From Megascapheus bottae (taxonomy: Eukaryota; Chordata; Mammalia; Rodentia; Geomyidae), in contig JANJXV010000013.1 of the NCBI GenBank assembly GCA_024803745.1, positions 13,195,001 to 13,259,000 on the forward strand: a stretch of 64,000 nucleotides of DNA, written 5' to 3'. Each line of letters starts with the position of its first letter. Within the stretch, counting starts at the first letter, position 1. Under the pieces are notes generated by a model, which saw only the letters and a program-made list of their open reading frames with translations, did not search any database and had not been told where the DNA came from. Made by a program: the position numbers and the translations under genes. This document shows positions 54,932 through 64,000 of the stretch, piece by piece.

Positions 54932-55135
54932 TATTTTTATTTTTATTTTTGCCAGTCCTGGGCTTGAGCTCAGGGCTTGAGCACTGTCCTTGACTTTCTC
55001 AAGACTAGAGCTGTACCACTTGAGCCTCAGCACCACTTCCGGCTTTTTTCTATGTATGTGGTACCAAGGAATCGAACCCGGGTCTTCATGCATGCTAGGC
55101 AAGCACTTTAACCACTAGGCCAAACTCCCGGCCCC
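54932..55135 (-). mobile_element. Family A SINE, first of a serial pair
   Basis: Between TTCATGTTATTTATTTA copies at 54915-54931 and 55136-55152. Confidence 0.93.
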
Positions 55136-55152
55136 TTCATGTTATTTATTTA

Positions 55153-55327
55153 TTGCCAGTTCTGGGCTTGAGCTCAGGGCTTGAGCAATGTCCTTGGACT
55201 TTCTCAAGGCTAGAGCTCTACCACTTGAGCCGCAGCACAACTTCTGTCTTTTTTCTATATATGTGGTATCGAGGAATTGAATCCGGTCTTTGTGCATGCT
55301 AGGCAAGCACTCTACCACCAGGCCAAA
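55153..55327 (-). mobile_element. Family A SINE, second of a serial pair
   Basis: Between the repeat at 55136-55152 and TTTCATGTTTTATT at 55328-55341. Head end slightly shortened. Confidence 0.9.
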
Positions 55328-55745
55328 TTTCATGTTTTATTAAATATGCAGTCTACATTTGATGAAAAGACAAATACATTATATGTATGTCATAATGAAA
55401 GCCATTTTTACAATTAATATATCCTAGTAAAAACAATTGGGCTTCTCTTATATTGATGGAATTAAGAGAAAATCCACTGAACTGAGTTTTCTTAAATTTG
55501 GAAAGAAAATGAATTCCTAAAATGAAGTTAACTTGTTCAATTCCAATTTAATGTTTATTTTACTCTCTTCATTCAGCCCAATAGCTTGTTTATTTCTCTG
55601 CCTTTGTACTAGGGTCCTTTTCTAAGAATTCAGTAGTAAGTAAAAGAGTCCTTTAACTTCTTTATGTTTTAAAATGCATCAGGAAGAAAAGAAATAGGCA
55701 AATTACAACTGCAGGGGTTTTGTTTTGTTTTCAGTGCTGTGAAAG

Positions 55746-55747
<2 letters not shown>

Positions 55748-55784
<37 letters not shown>

Positions 55785-55953
55785 TGTGGCTTGAACTCAG
55801 GGCCTAGGCACTGTCTCTCAGCTTTTTTGCTCAAGACTAGTACTCTATATCACTTGAGCCACACCTCTACTTCCAGCATTTCTAGTGCTTAATTGGAGGT
55901 GAGAGTCTCATAGCCTTATGCCCTAGCTGGCTTCAAACAGGTGGTTTTCAGAC
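55748..55953 (-). mobile_element. (TG)n and family B SINE, partial
   Basis: TG run 55748-55782 in the tail position, then GTGGCTTGAACTCAGGGCC through GGCTTCAAACAGG. Confidence 0.75.
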
Positions 55954-55954
55954 C

Positions 55955-56530
55955 TGCAGTTTTTGTAACAGAAAAGTCCAGGAAACTATGGGAATCACAA
56001 AATAATCTGTGCCTATTTGGCTTTTTTTAGATACTTAGTAAAAGCTGAGTGGGCACAATTTGAGAAATGGGGACCAGGAGTGTTAATATTTTTCCAGTGT
56101 AACATTATTGTCTTTTCTACTGTGCAGAATTGGTTATCCTTCAAAACATAGAACAAATGATAGACCTCTCTAAAAGTCCACCTCCCTTGAACAACTAACT
56201 AGGATTAGGTTCTGTTACATAATATAAATCTAAAATAATGTATAAGAGTACAGGGTTTTTGTTTTTCTGCACTGACATAGTTATTGCATGAAATCTTGGC
56301 CCTTCTTCCATCCTCATTTTAAAGCTTCTGTTCTCAAGGTCACTTCATGGAAAAGAATGTATCCTGTCCTAATTCCAGATGACAGGAGAGAGGAAAGCAG
56401 AAAGGAAGGAGCATTCTCAAGCTCTCAAAATTCCCCTTAAGCATCCTTCACAGAATTGCTACATAGTGTTTCAGTTACATGGAATTCAACAGAGCTAATC
56501 ACATAGCTACTAGAGAGGTTTGGAAATAGA
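55955..56530. other. Unique intronic sequence
   Basis: Nothing recognised. Confidence 0.45.
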
Positions 56531-56533
56531 GTA

Positions 56534-56768
56534 ACTGAGCCTGGAATAGTGGCATGTACCTGTAATCCCAGCACTTAAGAGGCTAAGGCAGTTTCAGTCA
56601 CTTACCAAGTTTTACCTAGCATGGATTACATAGTGAGACCCCTGTCTGAAAAAGAACAACAGAAAAAAGGCATGCCTGGAATTGCAGCACCCTGAAGGCT
56701 GAGGCAAGAGGATTGTAAGCTTGAGGCCAGCCTCAAGCTCAGACCCTGTTTTTAAAAAAATAAAAACC
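56534..56768 (+). mobile_element. Two tandem B1-like monomers
   Basis: 56534-56668 (GTGGCATGTACCTGTAATCC, CAGCACTTAAGAGGC, GTGAGACCCCTGTCTG) and 56669-56768 (GCCTGGAATTGCAGCACCC, GAGGCCAGCCTC), each with its own A-rich tail. Confidence 0.65.
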
Positions 56769-57039
56769 TGGGGAAGGGAGAGAGAGGGGGCGGAGGGGAG
56801 GGAAAGAGGGAGGGAGGGAATTCTTTATCTGAGCATACTGTCACCTGTTGGTATTCAGGGCATTCTTCAATCCCCCTCCCTCTTTAGTTCTTTAAATTGC
56901 AGCTCCTTCCAAGGATCTAGATTTTATTGGTGTGTTTTCCTACTCTAAACTTAAAATACTCTTCTGAATGAATTGATGTAAGTGTATTAAAATGAAATAA
57001 AATTGAAAATTCAGTTTCTTAGCAGCCTAAGCTACATTT

Positions 57040-57163
57040 TCATTTTTGTTTTTTGGTGCTGGTTCTTCCAGCCTTTTTGGTGCTTTGTTGGAAATCTTCC
57101 TGGGCTAGTTTCTCAGACTCCTCAATAGTGAGGATTTAAACATAAACCACTGGTATACCATGA
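57040..57163 (-). mobile_element. Family B-like remnant
   Basis: GGTGCTGGTTCTTCCAGCC, CTGGGCTAGTTTCTCAGAC, ATAAACCACTGGTATACC. Confidence 0.4.
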
Positions 57164-57420
57164 CCCAAACTATATTTTATGAGTTTACATGAAGCAAATG
57201 GCTACTATTACATAGAACAACACAGGTATAAAATTCCCCTTCCCTTCCCTTCTTTCCCTTCCATTTATAAATGCTAGGCAATTATTGTTCTAGTGAGCCC
57301 CATTTCCAAATGATATTTACCATTTCTATCACTACAGAAAGTTCTGGTGGACAGGAGTGGCTCTAGCTCAACTTGCTGTTTGGAAAGATTTGAGGATATA
57401 GGAAATGAGCAGCTTGGTTG

Positions 57421-57600
57421 ATTTTTTTTTTTTTTCCTAGTCCTGGGGTTTGAACTCAGGGCCTGAACATTGTCCTTGATCTTTCCTCAAGGTTAGCACT
57501 CTACCATGTGAGCCACAGTACCACTTCTGGCTTTTTTTTTTATGTATGTTCTTCATGCATGCTAGGCAAGTACTCTACCACTAGGCCACATTCCTGGCCC
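57421..57600 (-). mobile_element. Family A SINE with internal deletion in head
   Basis: The GTACCGAGGAATCGAACCC block is missing between TATGTATGTT and CTTCATGCATGC. Confidence 0.87.
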
Positions 57601-57610
57601 TGGTTGATCT

Positions 57611-57634
57611 CCCCCCCCCCCCCCCCCCCCCCCC
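57611..57634. repeat. Poly(C) tract, 24 bp
   Basis: Uninterrupted C24 at the tail position of an antisense SINE. Confidence 0.97.
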
Positions 57635-57838
57635 GTCCTCGGGGATTTGAATTCAGAACCTTTGGACTCAAGGCTAGCATTCTACCACTTGAATCATACC
57701 ACCACTTCAGTTTTTTCCTGAGTAATTTATTGGAGTAATCATGGACTTTTCTGCTCAGGCTGGCTTTAAACTGTGATCCTCAGATCTCAACTTCTTGAGT
57801 AAGCTAGTATTATAGGTATGAGCCACCAGTACGGGGCT
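57635..57838 (-). mobile_element. Family B SINE
   Basis: GTCCTCGGGGATTTGAATTC through TATAGGTATGAGCCACC. Confidence 0.8.
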
Positions 57839-58151
57839 AGCTTGATTTTTATGATTAGCATAGTTTTTCTCAAGAATTTACTTAGTCTTGTTTGAAGTAA
57901 GAGTAATGATACAGATATTCAGCTACTTTATGAAATTCCATTTTATATCTATCTAATCTATAACGAAAATTCTTGTAACAACAGAGATGATTTGCCAGAA
58001 ATTGGAATTGGGAGGTGGGGCATTGAGTATGAAGGTATAAGAGAAGTTATGGAATTGTGTTGGAAAAACTTTCAGGGTTTATAACTCTATTAAAGGGGTA
58101 AATTTTAAATGTAAGTTGTGTCTCAAAAACCCATCATTAAAAAAACACATT

Positions 58152-58355
58152 TGGTGCCAGGAGTTTGGTCTAGTGGTGGAGTGCTTGCCTAGCATGCATG
58201 AAGACTGGGGTTGGAGTCCTTGGCACCACATAGAAAAAGCTGGAAGTAGTGCTGTGGCTCAAGTGGTAGAGCACTAGGCCTAGAGAAAACCCAAGGGCAG
58301 TGCTTAGGCCCAGAGTTCAAGCTCTGGGACTGGCAACAAACAGACAAACAAATCA
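58152..58355 (+). mobile_element. Family A SINE
   Basis: CCAGGAGTTTGGTCTAGTGG through GGGACTGGCAACAAAC. Confidence 0.87.
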
Positions 58356-58359
58356 CACA

Positions 58360-59355
58360 TCTTTACAAAGAATGTATTATTTATTTTTTGAGATTAGAGG
58401 AAACAGTGTCTCAGAAAAATTGAAGGTCTTGCTTGTGGTTCTTCAGTTGATAAGAGGCAGTTCTACCACGTAAGCTAAATCTGCCTGACTTCAGAGCTCA
58501 GCCTGTTCCTGCTGATTGTTATCTTTTCCCGAAACTATGAACAGTGTGCAGGCTGTTGTAAAGGTTGACCTCTGGAAGCTGAGAGCCCTGTCTACCCTCA
58601 GTAGCTTGTCAGAGTGGCTGTCAAATTCTCATTCCAAAATTTGAGCCCTTGACAGATGTCATTTCTGTCGTTAGCTGCCCCAGGAGTTGTCTCCTCCTGT
58701 GTCTGTGGCCCTCATTTTAGAGCAACAGGAGATCTGTTTCAGAGCTGATGAGTTCTTTGATTATGAAAAGCAATTTTGCATTTTGTCTAATCAACAACAC
58801 AGAGTGCTTTCTCAGTGGGAGAGTGCTCTCGTGTTTACAGGGCCAGTCACACTGCCTAGCACTTGTCTTTGTCTGTTTTGTGCTGTCCTTATAGACTGTC
58901 ACAGACTGGGTAATTTATAATGAAGAGAAGTCAATTTCTTACTGCTTCTTACTGCTTTGAAGTTCAGTATGGAAGTGTTGGTATCTGGCAAGGAAGGACC
59001 TTGTTGCTGTATCATCCATGGTAGAAGAGCAGAAGGGCAAAAAATAGGACAAAGAACAAGTGTGAGCCAGCCTGGGCCTTTTATATGGAACCCACTTCCA
59101 AGATAACAGCGATCGGGGAGCGGATCCCTTGTGGATTAATCAACTCTCAGTATCCCACTTCAGTGCTGTTGCAGTGGCCATTCATTTTCCTGAACGTGGC
59201 TTCTCTGTAGCAGCAGTTGGACAGCCCTGCTCTCTCTGGTGTATTACCCAGACAGTTGGTTGAGTAGAAGAGAGACCAATGGCAGAGAGAGTGCATGGTG
59301 GTCTGTATGTGGTCCTTCCTTCATTAAACAATGAGGGTATAGTTTGCAATGTCTT
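58360..59355. other. Candidate conserved non-coding element
   Basis: 58500-58900 is repeat-free with balanced composition and overlapping short frames on both strands, none recognisable. Confidence 0.38.
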
Positions 59356-59357
59356 TT

Positions 59358-59573
59358 CTTTTTTTGTGTTTTTTTGGTCAGTTGTGGGACTTGAACTCTG
59401 GGCCTGCGCAATTGTCCCTGAGCTCTTTAGTTCAAGGCTAGTGCTTTATCACTTGAGCCAAGCACCACTTCCAGTTTTCTGGTGGTTAATTGTTTTTTTT
59501 GTGCCCTGTTGGTTTTGAACTGCCATCCTCAAATCTCACGTAGGATTATAGGTGTGAGTCACTAGCGCCCAGC
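59358..59573 (-). mobile_element. Family B SINE
   Basis: GGTCAGTTGTGGGACTTGAAC through TATAGGTGTGAGTCACTAGC; the linker is partly replaced by a T-run. Confidence 0.83.
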
Positions 59574-59574
59574 T

Positions 59575-60345
59575 GCAGCTTATTTTCATATTGGTATTTT
59601 CTCTCACTTCTTAACTCTGATTGTAAAAATATTTTTTCCTAAGGCTTAACTGAAATCGATATTCCTTCTTTAACTCCCATCCTCAGTTTGTAGCCTGTTT
59701 TCCTGAAATTGTTTGTCGAGGCTGCACACAGGTGTATCGAGGGAAGTTCTAGCTTCTGAAATTAATCAGTGGTGTTTTATTACTGCCTGATTGATGGCCT
59801 GAGTATCCTTTCTTTGGGAACCCTCCTCTCCCTGCCTTTCAGTCCAGAATTTTGGACCTGCTAATTAATCGTAGAGTGCTTGTCCTCAAGCCAGCTGTTC
59901 ACTGCCTACCTTCAACATTTGTTTTTTATCCTGAGGTGCTACAGGGAAGATAATGACCTAAAAAAATGCCCGCTCATCATGAGAACCTACTTAGGAGGGA
60001 ATTGTTCGATTTTTGTGAAGTGTATATATTTAGAGACACGCTTTCAAACATGTGCCACCCTATGTGTAAGAAATGGCTAGATAAACAAGGTGGGACAAAT
60101 GGGCCAGCTAATAGACCTTAATGACAGATTTTTTTATTAATCCAAATGAAAACGTGCTTCATTAAGATAATTAGCAGCATACTTAAGCAGGTGATACTTA
60201 CTATGCACAGATTTCCAAGTTCCTTTTCCTTGAATGAATTTGGAAAGAAATCTTGCCTATATTTCCTTGCTTGCATTATGATATATAATAGCAGCAACTT
60301 CTCTTTTTGTTCTTGAAAGCTTGCTAGTGACTGAAACCTTGTCCT
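59575..60345. other. Candidate conserved non-coding element near the FAM168A coding exon
   Basis: Repeat-free and rich in homeodomain/GATA-like cores (GCTAATTAATCG, CATTAAGATAATTAGCAGC, GGCTAGATAAACAAGG). It ends about 0.7 kb upstream of the coding exon. Confidence 0.45.
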
Positions 60346-60701
60346 CTGTAGGTGCCAGGGGCCTGTAGGGCACTTGTTCCTTCCTCCAGCAGGCTATGTG
60401 TTCATTTAGGCACTGGGTTTCCTAAGTGAATCAGATTTATTTTATATCCGGTCATTGAAGCCCAGAGAAGGGAAGTGACTTGGCCAGTGCTACACTAAAG
60501 GCAAAGTTACTTGTGGGACTGTGGGTCGATGTTGTGTAAATTATGTCACTTCTGTCTTCCTCTGTGCTCCTCAGTATCTTCATCTAATAACAAATAGCAC
60601 AGATACTTTGGGTGGTCCTTTTTCCTATGTGATGCTTCCCTTTGGGCATAAACTGGAGATTGGTTGGTTTGGTGGGTTTTTTATTATTTTTTTATTTTTA
60701 T

Positions 60702-60880
60702 TTTTTAAATGGTGCTGGGATTTAAACTTGCTCTTATCCAGGCTCAGCTTCAGTTATTTTTCAGATGGAGTCTCAAGTTTTTTTCTCTGGTTGGGCTCAG
60801 ACCTCAGTCCACCTACTTCTGCCTCTAATGGAACTAGAATTATATGTGTGTACCACCCACCATGTCTATCTTGTTAAAAT
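60702..60880 (-). mobile_element. Family B-like remnant, old
   Basis: GGTGCTGGGATTTAAACTTGC, CAGATGGAGTCTCAAG, ATTATATGTGTGTACCACC. Confidence 0.45.
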
Positions 60881-60972
60881 AGAGTCACTAACTTTTGCCA
60901 AGGTATTCCTGTCTCTTGTCTCCCAAGTAGATAAACTGAATAATTTAGAGAAGCTGGTGTCAAAGAGAATGG

Positions 60973-61013
60973 GCAATTAATAATGGAAGTTGTTTTCTTT
61001 GTCTTCTCTATAG
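60973..61013 (+). promoter_or_regulatory. FAM168A: 3' splice site of FAM168A intron 1
   Basis: A pyrimidine-rich tract (about 60989-61010, GTTTTCTTTGTCTTCTC) ends in TATAG directly before the exon. TTAAT-type sequences at about 60974-60982 are plausible branch points 30-40 nt upstream. The branch point is inferred. Confidence 0.85.
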
Positions 61014-61031
61014 GATCCTCAGTCTTCCAGA
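61014..61031 (+). other. FAM168A: FAM168A exon, 5' leader portion
   Basis: Eighteen bases lie between the acceptor AG (61012-61013) and the start codon. The rest of the 5' UTR must be on one or more upstream exons outside the window, so this is an internal exon carrying the start codon. Confidence 0.85.
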
Positions 61032-61101
61032 ATGAACCCTGTTTACAGCCCCGTGCAGCCTGGGGCTCCTTATGGCAACCCTAAGAACATGGCCTACACG
61101 G
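61032..61101 (+). CDS. FAM168A: FAM168A first coding exon, coding part
   Basis: The ATG at 61032 opens 23 codons ([15 protein letters not shown], then NPKNMAYT) plus the first base of a Gly codon, so the exon ends in phase 1. I recognise this as the N-terminus of FAM168A (TCRP1). The paralogue FAM168B starts MNPVYSPGSSG, so [10 protein letters not shown] separates the two. FAM168A is a small proline/tyrosine-rich protein reported in connection with cisplatin resistance and DNA polymerase beta stability; its biochemical role is poorly defined. The start has A at -3 and matches the known start. The leader frame upstream (codons GAT CCT CAG TCT TCC AGA) has no stop within the exon. The remaining exons lie beyond the window. 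No frameshift or substitution is visible relative to the mammalian protein as I remember it. Confidence 0.95.
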
Positions 61102-61107
61102 GTAAGT
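61102..61107 (+). promoter_or_regulatory. FAM168A: 5' splice site of the following FAM168A intron
   Basis: GTAAGT follows ACGG, a near-perfect donor. It splits the Gly codon after its first base. Confidence 0.92.
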
Positions 61108-61399
61108 GATGAGAGAATGGATTTCATTTTAAGAAATAGTGGTTAAGGATGTTACCAGATATCTTGCTGAATCACTTTTGCTGTAGTACAGAAAGTCCTA
61201 GTAGAATTTGGAAACTTGGAGAGGATATGTCTGAATTCCAGGGGTGATGGAAGGATGTAAGGATTATTATCAACAAGTAGAATGAGAGGGAGGCAATGCT
61301 TGCTTACTCTACTCCTGTCATGGGTCTGGCCTGGACTGTGTACTTATTTCACTTTTATCTGAAAATGCATTCTACACAATATAGCTTCCTACCACCTCT

Positions 61400-61687
61400 T
61401 TTTTTATTTTTTTGATTTGTTGTGGGGCTTGTACTTAGAACCTGGGTGCTGTCCCTGAGCCTCCTTGTACTTAAGGCTAATACTCTGCCACTTGCCACTT
61501 GAGCCATAGCACTATTTCCAGCGTGTGTGTGTGTGTGTGTGTGTATGCATATGCATGTATGTGTGTCTGATTGGAGATAAGAATCTAACAGGAACTTTTC
61601 TGCATGGCCTGGCTTTGAACTTCGATCCTCAGATCTCAGCCTATTGAGTAGCTAGGATTGCAGGCATTGAACTTCTGGCACCTGGCT
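61400..61687 (-). mobile_element. Family B SINE with internal (TG)n
   Basis: GTTGTGGGGCTTGTACTTAG on; a TG run 61523-61544 replaces part of the linker. Confidence 0.8.
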
Positions 61688-61742
61688 TCCCCAGCGTCAT
61701 TTAACAGATAAGAAAACCATGGTCAAAGTAAAAGGTCTTGAG

Positions 61743-61936
61743 GTTTTTTTTTGCCAGACCTGGGCTTAAGGTCAGGGCCTGAGGACTGTCCTTGGATTTT
61801 TCTCAAGGCTAGAACTCTACCACTTGAGCCTCAGCACCACTTCTGGCTTTTTCTAAGTATGTGGTACCGAGGAATTGAACCCGGACCTTCGTGCATGCTA
61901 GGCAAGCACTCTACCACTAAGCCAAACTCCCGGCCC
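61743..61936 (-). mobile_element. Family A SINE
   Basis: TTTTTTTTGCCAGACCTGGGC through CTCCCGGCCCC. Confidence 0.93.
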
Positions 61937-62039
61937 CATTAGTAAGAGGTCTTAATACAAACTCAAAGATGAAATATTTGAACCTAGGTCAGTTGATTCT
62001 GAAGGCTGGTCTTTTTCCTAAACAACTCCATGTCAACTC

Positions 62040-62284
62040 ATTTTTTTTTTTTCCCCAAGTTGGTCTTAGGGCTTGAACTCTGGGCCTGGACAGCATCATG
62101 AGTTCTTCAGCTCAAGACTACTGCTTTACCACATTGAGCCACAGTGCCACTTTCAGTTTTCTGGTGGTTAATTGGATATAAGAGTCTCACTTATGTGCCC
62201 GAGCTGCCTTTGAACCTTGATCCTCAGATCTCAGCCTCCTGTGTAGCTAGGATTATAGGCGTGAGCCACTGGCATCGTGCTCAA
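62040..62284 (-). mobile_element. Family B SINE
   Basis: GTTGGTCTTAGGGCTTGAAC through TATAGGCGTGAGCCACTGG. Confidence 0.88.
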
Positions 62285-62725
62285 CTTGCTTTTTTGCCTG
62301 CAATGGGGGTTGTTCCCTGACTGCTTCACTTTATTCTTTAAGAAATTAATCTGAATTGGACACTGCACTCAACTTTAGGCAAGTTGTCTATCTAACTTAG
62401 TGTTTTTCTGTCTCGAATGGAGGCAATGACAGTACTGCCCTGGCTCCTCTAGGAAGTTTAGTAGTATCAGTGCTCCCATTTTAGATGTGAAAACACCAAC
62501 TTATATTACATAAGCCAGTATAGGGCATCAAACATAAAGTTTAATGAGGGTTATTACTTACAAACAAAGGCATATAGGACATCTGGCAGATGAAGTGAAT
62601 GAGAAAAATATAGGTTGTCCAGAGTGGCATTTGGCTTGTTATAACACATCTTCAAGGTTATTATATAAGTCAAGATCACAGTATAAACAAATTCATGGAA
62701 TTAGGAAGTTATGGTCTGATAGGAC
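62285..62725. other. Unique intronic sequence
   Basis: Nothing recognised beyond weak MIR-like wording at 62370-62500. Confidence 0.4.
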
Positions 62726-62930
62726 ATGATGGTAACATGCCTGTAATCCCAGCTACTCTAGAGGTGGAGACTGGGAGAATTGTGTTTAAAAACTGTTAGC
62801 AAGACTCCCATGTCAACAAACAAGCCAGATGTATAGCACACATCTGTAATCCTAGCTTCAGGGGATATGTAGAGAAGAACCTTTTACAAATTTAGGATTA
62901 ATTCCAGTAACCAGGACACAAAGGACAGTA
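62726..62930 (+). mobile_element. Two B1-like fragments
   Basis: ACATGCCTGTAATCCCAGC and, after an internal A-rich piece, ACACATCTGTAATCCTAGC. Confidence 0.5.
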
Positions 62931-63174
62931 TCCCATATCTTCCTAGCTCTGAGAGCTTTTCTCTCCAGGGCCCATTCCTTTTGTCCTTTCCTGGTGGCTA
63001 TAAAAAGCAGTCATTTTGCTTACCACGTCCCATAAATATTCTCAGAGTAGCCTGACTTAATTCACTTTTTAGATTTCCTGATTTTTTCATTATTTTTGAT
63101 CTCTGGGGATTTCTTCCCTAAAAATTTCAACTTTGCCTAAGCTGCTTTTTGTTTTAAGTGGGGCTGGGGGATGG

Positions 63175-63400
63175 TAAGGGGTTGGTTGTGGGGTTTGAAC
63201 TCTAGGCCTGGGTGCTATCCCTGAGCTCTTTTGCTCAAGGGTAGCACTCTACCACTTTGAGCAACAGCTCTACTTCTGGTTCTCTGATTGGAGATAAGAG
63301 TTTCAGAGTTTGCTGCTGGGCTGGCTTTGGACTACAATCCTGAAATCTCAGAATTCTGAGTAACTAGGATTACAGATATGAGCCACCAGTGCCTGGCCCT
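63175..63400 (-). mobile_element. Family B SINE
   Basis: TTGGTTGTGGGGTTTGAACTC through ATGAGCCACCAGTGCC. Confidence 0.83.
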
Positions 63401-63543
63401 AAGATGCCATTATAAATAATAAGATATTGCTATATACTATATCCATCTTTTCTAGGTATTACACAGACTTTCAGGTTATCTTTTCTCCATACTGCTGGAA
63501 ATAGAAGATTCAAGTAAAGATAATTTATAAACAAATGCCATGT

Positions 63544-63597
63544 ATAGTACACTAAAGTAAGTACTTACTGATAGTATACTAAAGTAAGTACTTACTG
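63544..63597. repeat. Tandem duplication, 2 x 27 bp
   Basis: ATAGTACACTAAAGTAAGTA and the following TTACTG recur with a single C/T difference. Confidence 0.93.
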
Positions 63598-63670
63598 TTG
63601 ATACCAGTAATGGCTATGTTAAAAAGTACTAATTGCTATTTGGCAAGCACATGCTAGGGACTGCAAATAC

Positions 63671-63671
<1 letters not shown>

Positions 63672-63710
<39 letters not shown>

Positions 63711-63740
63711 TATATATATATAAATATATATATATATATT
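63672..63740. repeat. (TG)n-(TA)n compound microsatellite
   Basis: About 18 TG units, then about 14 TA units with one interruption. Confidence 0.95.
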
Positions 63741-64000
63741 TTTTGGTCAGTCTTGGGGCTTGAAGTCAGGGCCTGAGCACTGTCGTTGGGCTTTCCTCCT
63801 ATTTTTTTTTTTTTTTTTTTTTTTTTTTTGTCAGTTGTGAGACTTCAACTTTGGGCATGGGCATTATCCCTGAGATCTTCTGCTCAAGGCTACCATCTTA
63901 CCCCTTGAGCCATAGTGCCACTTCTGGTTTTCTGGTGGTTAATTGAAGAGTCTCATGGGCAGGCTTTGAAATGTGAGCCTCAGTTCTTAGCCTCCTGGGT
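63741..64000 (-). mobile_element. Family A SINE fragment invaded by a family B SINE
   Basis: 63741-63800 is the tail end of an antisense family A copy. 63802-64000 is an antisense family B copy cut by the window end. Confidence 0.8.

Larger units (their letters stand above)
61102..64000 (+). other. FAM168A: FAM168A following intron (5' part, continues past window)
   Basis: Sequence after the donor contains SINEs, MIR-like unique DNA and microsatellites, with no further recognisable FAM168A coding sequence. Confidence 0.85.

Overview
The window is mammalian nuclear DNA from a rodent, and nearly all of it is intron. The base composition is AT-rich with CpG depletion. There are dense short interspersed repeats, L1, L2 and MIR remnants, and many (TG)n/(CT)n microsatellites. 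The two dominant SINE families are 7SL- and ID-derived composites. From memory they resemble those of geomyoid rodents (kangaroo rats, pocket mice, pocket gophers); that assignment is an inference I could not check.

The only protein-coding exon I can defend lies at 61014-61101 on the + strand. It has a strong 3' splice site, 18 nt of leader, an ATG, 23 codons beginning [11 protein letters not shown], and a GTAAGT donor in phase 1. This is the first coding exon of FAM168A (TCRP1). Everything upstream (1-61013) is read as the end of its very long 5' intron, and 61102-64000 as the start of the next intron. No other host exon, RNA gene or promoter could be supported.

Repeat families used in the feature list. 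Family A is about 190 bp: a tRNA/ID-like head with A- and B-box-like promoter blocks, followed by a second ID-like monomer and an A-tail. Family B is about 230-280 bp: a 7SL/B1-like head (GTGGCTCA, CCTGTAATCCTAGCTACTC), a short linker, and then a 3' monomer homologous to that of family A. A 'B-long' form carries a duplicated block in the 3' monomer. Both families lie mostly antisense to FAM168A, roughly 3:1. Older layers are B1-like monomers, ID-like monomers, B1-ID composites, MIR, L2 and several L1 ages.

Region by region. 1-20 kb: SINE-rich intron with antisense L1 ORF2 fragments, MIRs, an L2, a large CTTCC array (9.8-10.0 kb) and a quiet stretch at 11.9-12.7 kb that looks like conserved non-coding sequence. 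20-34 kb: nested and serial SINE insertions, a 1.2 kb 5'-truncated L1 with target-site duplications (28.2-29.5 kb), an L1 insertion that appears to carry a 3' transduction (32.5-33.0 kb), and a SNRPE retrocopy that seems to retain intron sequence (33.5-34.3 kb). 34-61 kb: more of the same, with longer unique stretches near 44.4, 45.8, 47.3, 58.5 and 59.7 kb. 61-64 kb: the FAM168A exon and more repeats.

No operon-like or defence-like system is present. The notable content is transposon history (transduction, intron-retaining retrocopy, repeated use of the same insertion site, modular SINEs) and candidate intronic regulatory elements.
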